A DNA stretch of 28,061 bases from MESE01 sp036675035. Lineage in GTDB: Bacteria > Pseudomonadota > Gammaproteobacteria > Burkholderiales > Burkholderiaceae_D. Location of the stretch: contig JAKFFO010000199.1 in the NCBI GenBank assembly GCA_036675035.1, positions 1 through 28,061 on the forward strand, in the 5' to 3' direction. Positions 23,501-28,061 of the stretch are shown one piece after another. Position numbers and translations under genes: made by a program. The stretch's first letter is position 1. Every line of letters begins with the position of its first letter. The notes below the pieces were generated by a model, which did not search any database, was not told the DNA's origin, and saw nothing but the letters and a program-made list of their open reading frames with translations.

Positions 23501-24715
23501 TCAAAGTACTTTCGCAATCGCGTCCACTACATTGTCGATATTCCGCGAATTCAATGCGGCGACACAAATACGACCGGTGTCCACCGCGTAAATGGAGAAT
23601 TCATTGCGCAGTCGCTCTACCTGGGGTTTGGTCAGGCCGGAGTAGGAAAACATTCCGCGTTGCTTGATTACGAAATCGAAATCGTGTCCCGGTGCTTTCT
23701 CTTTCAGTTTCTGGACCAGCAACTGCCGCATTTCACGAATGCGCAACCGCATGCCGGCCAGTTCTTCTTCCCACAGTTTCCGTAGATCCGGCGTGGCCAA
23801 AGCCATGGCGACGACTTGGCCGCCATGTGTCGGCGGGTTGGAATAGTTGGTGCGGATGACGCGCTTCAGCTGGGAAAGTACGCGTGCGGCTTCGTCTGCA
23901 TTGACGGCAACGATGCTCAGTGCACCGACGCGTTCGCCGTACAGCGAGAACGATTTCGAGAATGAATTCGATACAAATACCGGCCCGCCGGCTTGCGCAA
24001 ACAGGCGCACGACTTTGCCGTCCGCATCGATACCATCGCCAAAGCCCTGATACGCCATATCGAGGAAAGGAATCAGGCCGCGCTGGGTAACGACTTGAAT
24101 GACTTCTGCCCATTGGGCATCGGTCAGGTCGGCGCCGGTCGGGTTGTGGCAGCACGCATGCAACAATACGATGGATCCGCCCGGCATTGTTTTCAGGGCT
24201 TGCAGCATGCCGGCAAAATTCACGCCGCGTGTGGCCGGGTCATAGTAAGGGTAATTATTGACGACAAATCCCGCTGACTCGAACAGGGCACGGTGATTTT
24301 CCCAGCTCGGGTCGCTGATCCAGACTTGCGAATTCGGGGCAAAGCGCTGCAAGAAATCCGCGCCGAGTTTGAGTGCGCCGGTTCCGCCGATCGCTTGCAC
24401 GGTGATCGCCCGCTTCTCTTGAACTACCGCGCTGTCGGCCCCAAATACCAGGTCTTGTACTGCTTTGTCGTAAGCCGCCAGTCCGTCGATCGGCAAGTAG
24501 GTACGAGGCGCCAGTTTTTCCATCAACACCGCTTCCGCCTTGCGCACGCACTCCAACAACGGCACCTTGCCGTTGTCATCGTAATAAACGCCAACACCGA
24601 GATTGATCTTGTTGGGGTTTTTGTCGGCATTATATGCATCGGTGATCCCGAGAATAGGGTCGCGGGGAGCCATTTCAATGGCGGCGAAAAGCGGAGCGGG
24701 AAGGGGTGCGTTCAT
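23501..24715 (-). CDS. tyrB: Aromatic/aspartate aminotransferase, class I
   Basis: 404 residues from ATG 24715. A longer in-frame ORF begins at 24805, but its 30 extra residues are unlike the family and reach into the uvrB upstream region. The PLP-binding lysine lies in SNSFSKSFSLYGERVG, substrate-binding Arg in VIRTNYSNPP, and CCHNPTGADL and FLDMAYQGFGDG are typical of the aspartate/aromatic group. It exchanges amino groups between aromatic amino acids or aspartate and 2-oxoglutarate. The symbol follows the closest family name; aspC-type activity is equally possible. The 5' leader holds an inverted repeat at 24736-24758. It is divergent from uvrB, an order common in Burkholderiales. Confidence 0.9.
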   Translation of the reverse strand: MNAPLPAPLFAAIEMAPRDPILGITDAYNADKNPNKINLGVGVYYDDNGKVPLLECVRKAEAVLMEKLAPRTYLPIDGLAAYDKAVQDLVFGADSAVVQEKRAITVQAIGGTGALKLGADFLQRFAPNSQVWISDPSWENHRALFESAGFVVNNYPYYDPATRGVNFAGMLQALKTMPGGSIVLLHACCHNPTGADLTDAQWAEVIQVVTQRGLIPFLDMAYQGFGDGIDADGKVVRLFAQAGGPVFVSNSFSKSFSLYGERVGALSIVAVNADEAARVLSQLKRVIRTNYSNPPTHGGQVVAMALATPDLRKLWEEELAGMRLRIREMRQLLVQKLKEKAPGHDFDFVIKQRGMFSYSGLTKPQVERLRNEFSIYAVDTGRICVAALNSRNIDNVVDAIAKVL

Positions 24716-24735
24716 CGTGATAACATCAAAAATTA

Positions 24736-24758
24736 GCTGCAAAAACTCGCTTTGCAGC
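24736..24758. promoter_or_regulatory. Inverted repeat between tyrB-like and uvrB genes
   Basis: GCTGCAAA (24736-24743) and TTTGCAGC (24751-24758) form perfect 8-base arms with a 7-base spacer. The repeat begins 21 bases upstream of the aminotransferase start, so it may be an operator or a hairpin in its leader. It does not match the CTGT-N8-ACAG form of an E. coli LexA box. Confidence 0.5.
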
Positions 24759-24837
24759 CGGGTTGTGGGCAGTGCCGCTACAAAACAGGCGGCGCTTGAA
24801 TGCAACGAGGTATTTTACCAAAGGTCAAATCCAAATG

Positions 24838-26928
24838 CCTGAATTATCCGAAGTTTCAAGCTCGATTGACGAGTCGAAAATCGTTACATTTCCCAATTCA
24901 CCGTACCGGCTCTATCAACCTTTTCCGCCCGCCGGCGATCAGCCGGAAGCGATCGGGAAACTGGTGGAAGGAATAGAGGACGGTTTGTCCTACCAAACAT
25001 TGCTGGGTGTTACCGGTTCCGGCAAAACTTACACAATGGCGAATGTCATCGCGCGCATGGGACGTCCGGCGGTTGTTTTTGCGCCGAACAAGACGCTTGC
25101 TGCGCAGCTATACAGTGAATTTCGCGAGTTTTTTCCGCACAATGCAGTCGAGTATTTCGTCAGTTATTACGACTACTATCAGCCGGAAGCCTACGTGCCG
25201 CAGCGCGATCTGTTCATTGAAAAGGATTCGTCGATCAATGAGCATATCGAGCAAATGCGATTGTCCTGCACCAAATCGTTGATGGAGCGCCGCGACGTGG
25301 TGATCGTTGCGACGGTTTCGGCAATTTACGGTATCGGTAATCCCAACGAATACCATCAAATGATCCTGACGCTGCGTGCAAAGGACAAGTTGAGCCAGCG
25401 CGACCTGATTGCCCGTCTGATACAGATGCAGTACACACGCAATGAAATCGACTTTGGGCGCGGCACCTTTCGCGTGCGCGGCGATACGGTCGATATTTTC
25501 CCGGCCGAACATGCGGAACTGGCGGTGCGTGTTGAAATGTTCGATGACGAAATTGAAAGTCTCCAACTGTTCGATCCGCTGACCGGACGGGTACGGCAAA
25601 AAATTCCGCGTTTCACGGTTTATCCCGGGTCGCATTACGTGACACCCCGTGCCACCGTGTTGCGCGCGATCGAATCGATCAAGGAAGAATTGCGTGAGCG
25701 ACTCGAATGGTTTCGCAAGGAAAATAAATTGATCGAAGAGCAGCGCATCGAGCAGCGCACACGCTTCGACCTGGAGATGATGCAGGAAATCGGTTTTACC
25801 AAAGGTATCGAAAATTACTCCCGCCATTTGAGTGGCGCCAAGCCGGGCGAGCCGCCGCCGACGCTGGTGGATTACCTGCCGCAGGACGCATTGATGTTTC
25901 TCGACGAGTCGCATGTTTTGCTTGGGCAGCTCAATGGCATGTACAACGGCGACCGTGCACGCAAAACCAATCTGGTTGATTACGGCTTCCGGTTGCCGTC
26001 CGCACTGGATAACCGTCCACTGCGCTTCGATGAATTCGAAGGAAAGATGCGGCAAACCGTGTTTGTGTCGGCAACCCCGGCCGACTATGAAAGCAAGCAT
26101 GCGGGCCAGGTGGTCGAGCAGGTGGTGCGGCCGACCGGGTTGATCGACCCGGCGATCAGCGTACGTCCGGCCAGTACCCAGGTCGACGACCTGATGTCGG
26201 AAATCACCGATCGCGTGAAGAAGAATGAGCGGGTGCTGGTCACGACGCTGACCAAGCGCATGTCCGAGCAGTTGACAGAATTTTTGAGCGACAACGGCAT
26301 CAAGGTACGCTATTTGCATAGTGATATCGATACTGTCGAGCGGGTCGAAATTATCCGCGATCTGCGCCTGGGAACCTTCGATGTTCTGGTCGGCATCAAT
26401 TTGCTACGCGAAGGCCTGGATATCCCGGAAGTATCGCTGGTCGCGATTCTTGATGCGGACAAGGAAGGTTTTCTACGTTCCGAACGCAGTCTGATCCAGA
26501 CGATCGGCCGTGCGGCGCGAAACCTGAACGGTACCGCGATTCTTTATGGAGACAAGATAACCGATTCGATGCGCCGTGCGATCGACGAAACCGAGCGTCG
26601 GCGCAACAAGCAGATTGCATTCAATACCGCGAACAACATTACGCCGACGGGTATCAAGAAACAGATCCGGGAGCTGATCGACGGTGTCTACAATCCGCAG
26701 GAAGCGCGCCTCGAACTGCAGGTAGCACAGGAAACCGCGAAATATGAATCGATGAGTGAAAAACAGGTCAGCAAGGAAATCAAGCGCCTTGAAAAACTGA
26801 TGGTCGATCATGCGAAGAACCTGGAGTTCGAGAAGGCGGCACAGGTACGGGATCAGTTGCGGATTTTGAAGGAACAGCTGTTTGGCGCACCCGGTACCGA
26901 CAATGTCGTGCCGATGCTGGGTAAATGA
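24838..26928 (+). CDS. uvrB: UvrABC excision nuclease subunit B
   Basis: 696 residues from ATG 24838. An in-frame TTG at 24763 would add 25 residues foreign to UvrB; AAAGGTC before 24838 supports the shorter start. It has Walker A GVTGSGKT (58-65), the damage-verifying beta-hairpin region SYYDYYQPEAYVPQRDLF, the DEAD-like MFLDESHVLL, and helicase motifs through IGRAARN. A C-terminal UVR domain for UvrC contact follows (about 650-685: EKQVSKEIKRLEKLMVDHAK then NLEFEKAAQVRDQL). UvrB verifies the lesion handed over by UvrA and recruits UvrC in nucleotide excision repair. A UDG-like gene follows after about 20 bases, putting two repair genes in one likely transcript. No clear LexA box is seen in the 122-base upstream gap. 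Confidence 0.98.
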   Translation, partial: PELSEVSSSIDESKIVTFPNSPYRLYQPFPPAGDQPEAIGKLVEGIEDGLSYQTLLGVTGSGKTYTMANVIARMGRPAVVFAPNKTLAAQLYSEFREFFPHNAVEYFVSYYDYYQPEAYVPQRDLFIEKDSSINEHIEQMRLSCTKSLMERRDVVIVATVSAIYGIGNPNEYHQMILTLRAKDKLSQRDLIARLIQMQYTRNEIDFGRGTFRVRGDTVDIFPAEHAELAVRVEMFDDEIESLQLFDPLTGRVRQKIPRFTVYPGSHYVTPRATVLRAIESIKEELRERLEWFRKENKLIEEQRIEQRTRFDLEMMQEIGFTKGIENYSRHLSGAKPGEPPPTLVDYLPQDALMFLDESHVLLGQLNGMYNGDRARKTNLVDYGFRLPSALDNRPLRFDEFEGKMRQTVFVSATPADYESKHAGQVVEQVVRPTGLIDPAISVRPASTQVDDLMSEITDRVKKNERVLVTTLTKRMSEQLTEFLSDNGIKVRYLHSDIDTVERVEIIRDLRLGTFDVLVGINLLREGLDIPEVSLVAILDADKEGFLRSERSLIQTIGRAARNLNGTAILYGDKITDSMRRAIDETERRRNKQIAFNTANNITPTGIKKQIRELIDGVYNPQEARLELQVAQETAKYESMSEKQVSKEIKRLEKLMVDHAKNLEFEKAAQVRDQLRILKEQLFGAPGTDNVVPMLGK

Positions 26929-26950
26929 TCCGGTGAAAAGGTAGGTGTTC

Positions 26951-27889
26951 TTGAGTACATCATCCTTGCCTGCGGCAACTGAAATCATTCCGGAGTCGAT
27001 CGTCGATCAACTGTCACTGGCCGCGCCATCCTGGCGGCCGGCGTTGTGGGACGGACTGAAAGCGATCGCACGGGCGACTCCCGGTTATCTTGAAGCGCTC
27101 GCCGCCGAGGATTATCTGCCTACCGGCGGAAGGTTGTTTGCCGCGTTCGCCCAGCCGATCGGACAAGTCAAATACGTACTGGTCGGAGAAGGCCCTTATC
27201 CGCGCCCTGAAAGCGCAACCGGCGTTTGCTTCATGGATGGTGCGGTCCATTCGCTATGGTCGGAAAAAGGATTTTCAAAACCGGTGAATCGCGCGACATC
27301 CTTGCGCAATTTCATGAAAATGCTGCTGGTTGCGGACGGGCAGTTAACAGCGGGGCAGACGTCGGGTGACGCGGTTGCCGGCGTCGCGGCGATGGTGCGA
27401 GAAAATGAGTCCCTGTTTATCCAGACCCTCGAAGAATTGCAGTCAAATTTGACCATTCATGGGTTTTTGCTGTTGAACGCCTCATTGGTGTTCCGCCCCG
27501 AAGTGCCTCCGCTGAAGGATGCAAAAGCCTGGCAACCGTTCTTGCAAACCGTGCTCAGTGCGCTGGTGGAACATGCCGAGCGGGAACGGAGGTCGCCGCC
27601 AACGCTGGTCTTGTGGGGCAAGGTCGCCGGCCTGCTCAGTGAACTGCCGGCTATTGATGCGGCACGAATAAGTATGGAGCCGCATCCCCTCACCCCGACC
27701 CTCTCCCAGAGGGAGAGGGTGAAAAATGGGCACGATGAAATAGAGACTTCATCGTGCCGGATCAATAATGCGCGCTTTCCGAAAGCGGTTTCGGAGCATC
27801 CGTATAACCTGTCTTTTATCAACAGCGCGTCGATGCAAAGTCTGTTTGGACCAATGCGGCTTTTAAGGAAGCAGGACGGCAATACCTGA
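26951..27889 (+). CDS. Uracil-DNA glycosylase superfamily-like protein with in-frame repeat insertion
   Basis: 312 residues from TTG 26951. A GTG at 26945 adds two residues; AAGGTAGG fits the TTG better. UDG-like motifs appear in order: YVLVGEGPYPRPESATG (about 75-91), LLLNASLVFRP (about 174-184), LVLWGKVA (about 219-226) and EHPYNLSFINS (about 282-292). In Ung the first motif is GQDPY and the last HPSPLS. Here the catalytic Asp position is Gly and Gln is Glu, so activity may resemble the GE-P families or be lost. Between the WGK and HP motifs the frame runs through a palindromic repeat (27685-27760), adding roughly 35 residues beginning PHPLTPTLSQRERVKNG. It follows uvrB by 22 bases. The last codons overlap the iscR operator. 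Confidence 0.75.
   Translation: MSTSSLPAATEIIPESIVDQLSLAAPSWRPALWDGLKAIARATPGYLEALAAEDYLPTGGRLFAAFAQPIGQVKYVLVGEGPYPRPESATGVCFMDGAVHSLWSEKGFSKPVNRATSLRNFMKMLLVADGQLTAGQTSGDAVAGVAAMVRENESLFIQTLEELQSNLTIHGFLLLNASLVFRPEVPPLKDAKAWQPFLQTVLSALVEHAERERRSPPTLVLWGKVAGLLSELPAIDAARISMEPHPLTPTLSQRERVKNGHDEIETSSCRINNARFPKAVSEHPYNLSFINSASMQSLFGPMRLLRKQDGNT
27685..27760. repeat. Palindromic repeat element inside the UDG-like gene
   Basis: It holds ACCCTCTCCC-AGA-GGGAGAGGGT (27698-27720), the core of a dispersed repeat common in Proteobacteria that often appears in proteins as PLTPTLSQRERE. Next to it is a second hairpin, GGCACGATGAA (27729-27739) / TTCATCGTGCC (27748-27758), with an 8-base loop. The whole keeps the host frame open. 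Confidence 0.75.
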
Positions 27890-27906
27890 CAAAATTACTC
27901 GGGTTT
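27882..27906 (+). promoter_or_regulatory. IscR type 1 operator
   Basis: The 25 bases match the published IscR type 1 pattern (halves ATASYYGACT and AGTCRRSTAT around RWWWY) at 22 of 25 positions. The left half reads ATACCTGACA and the right half ACTCGGGTTT. It overlaps the -35 box of the iscR promoter, as expected for autorepression by [2Fe-2S]-IscR. It also covers the last codons and the stop of the UDG-like gene. Confidence 0.8.
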
Positions 27907-27914
27907 GTTATACT
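27886..27914 (+). promoter_or_regulatory. iscR promoter
   Basis: CTGACA (27886-27891) and TATACT (27909-27914) are spaced by 17 bases. The start would be near 27921, giving a leader of about 60 bases before iscR. The -35 box includes the TGA of the UDG-like gene (27887-27889). Confidence 0.75.
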
Positions 27915-27982
27915 TGCGCAAAGCTTGCGGAAGTGACGATTGTGTCCTGTTCGAATGAGTTTGGCTTGGGAGTTGAACGACT

Positions 27983-28061
27983 ATGCGCCTGACTACAAAA
28001 GGCCGTTTTGCGGTGACTGCAATGATCGATCTGGCATTGCGCCAGGGCAAAGGGCCGGTAA
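27983..28061 (+). CDS. iscR: Fe-S cluster assembly regulator IscR, N-terminal part (runs off window)
   Basis: Only the first 26 residues are present, beginning MRLTTKGRFAVTAMIDLAL and continuing RQGKGPV. This is the conserved start of the Rrf2-family IscR helix-turn-helix. IscR senses iron-sulfur cluster status and represses the isc operon, which normally follows. GGAG lies 10 bases before ATG 27983. The upstream type 1 operator and promoter support the call. Whether iscSUA and the rest follow is outside the window. Confidence 0.92.
   Translation, partial: MRLTTKGRFAVTAMIDLALRQGKGPV

Noticed and set aside
24716..24837. LexA (SOS) box upstream of uvrB
   Set aside because: Searched by eye for CTGT-N8-ACAG; the nearest string (CTACAAAACAGG) lacks the right arms and spacing.
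25108..26319. Minus-strand ORF of 403 codons inside uvrB
   Set aside because: Antisense shadow of a highly conserved gene; rich in His, Gln and Arg with no domain.

Overview
The window looks like chromosomal DNA of a betaproteobacterium of the order Burkholderiales, most likely the Oxalobacteraceae (Herminiimonas, Collimonas, Herbaspirillum or Noviherbaspirillum type). This rests on protein flavour (a glutaryl-CoA dehydrogenase N-terminus, a PhaB-type reductase, a PXPV-repeat protein) and on the housekeeping block tRNA-Asn / aromatic aminotransferase / uvrB / uracil-DNA-glycosylase-like gene / iscR at the right end. The genus is inference; no rRNA or other marker is present. There is no phage, transposase, CRISPR array or plasmid function.

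Layout. (1) 1-5609 is a catabolic cluster of acyl-CoA chemistry. On the minus strand lie a two-domain 3-hydroxyacyl-CoA dehydrogenase, a beta-ketoadipyl-type thiolase and the start of gcdH. Divergently, on the plus strand, lie an AMP-forming acyl-CoA ligase and an IclR regulator. The 303-base divergent control region holds two near-identical 15-base palindromes and a third, different one. Together the enzymes fit activation and beta-oxidation of a dicarboxylic acid to glutaryl-CoA and then crotonyl-CoA, or glutarate breakdown to acetyl-CoA. (2) 5655-8423 holds two minus-strand signalling genes: a REC-GGDEF-EAL protein whose GGDEF site is degenerate, and an orphan REC-HPt protein. (3) 8424-10926 is gene-poor accessory DNA with a VanY-type peptidase lacking a signal peptide and an unrecognised 180-residue protein. 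(4) 10927-13692 holds a PhaB-like reductase with most of its catalytic tetrad replaced, an FNR-like regulator without an obvious iron-sulfur cluster motif, and a NarL/LuxR response regulator. A GacA/FixJ-style palindrome lies between the last two. (5) 14132-18301 holds a DUF2721 membrane protein and a 1206-residue PAS/GAF/GGDEF/EAL protein with intact motifs. (6) 18721-21342 is an aldehyde dehydrogenase / zinc alcohol dehydrogenase pair that would oxidise an alcohol to an acid. (7) 21669-22890 contains three small envelope-type proteins. One is a 50-residue single-helix protein with a near-consensus sigma-70 promoter. Another is an exported PXPV-repeat, histidine-rich protein. (8) 23268-28061 is the conserved tRNA-Asn, tyrB-like, uvrB, UDG-like, iscR block. 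The UDG-like gene carries a palindromic repeat inserted in frame. An IscR-type operator and the iscR promoter overlap the end of that gene.

The strongest unusual points are the PhaB-like protein that has lost most catalytic residues, the in-frame palindromic insertion in the UDG-like gene just before its HP motif, the GacA-like 20-base palindrome beside a response-regulator gene, and the IscR operator embedded in the stop codon of the UDG-like gene. No clearly new multi-gene system (defence, toxin or secretion) could be supported.
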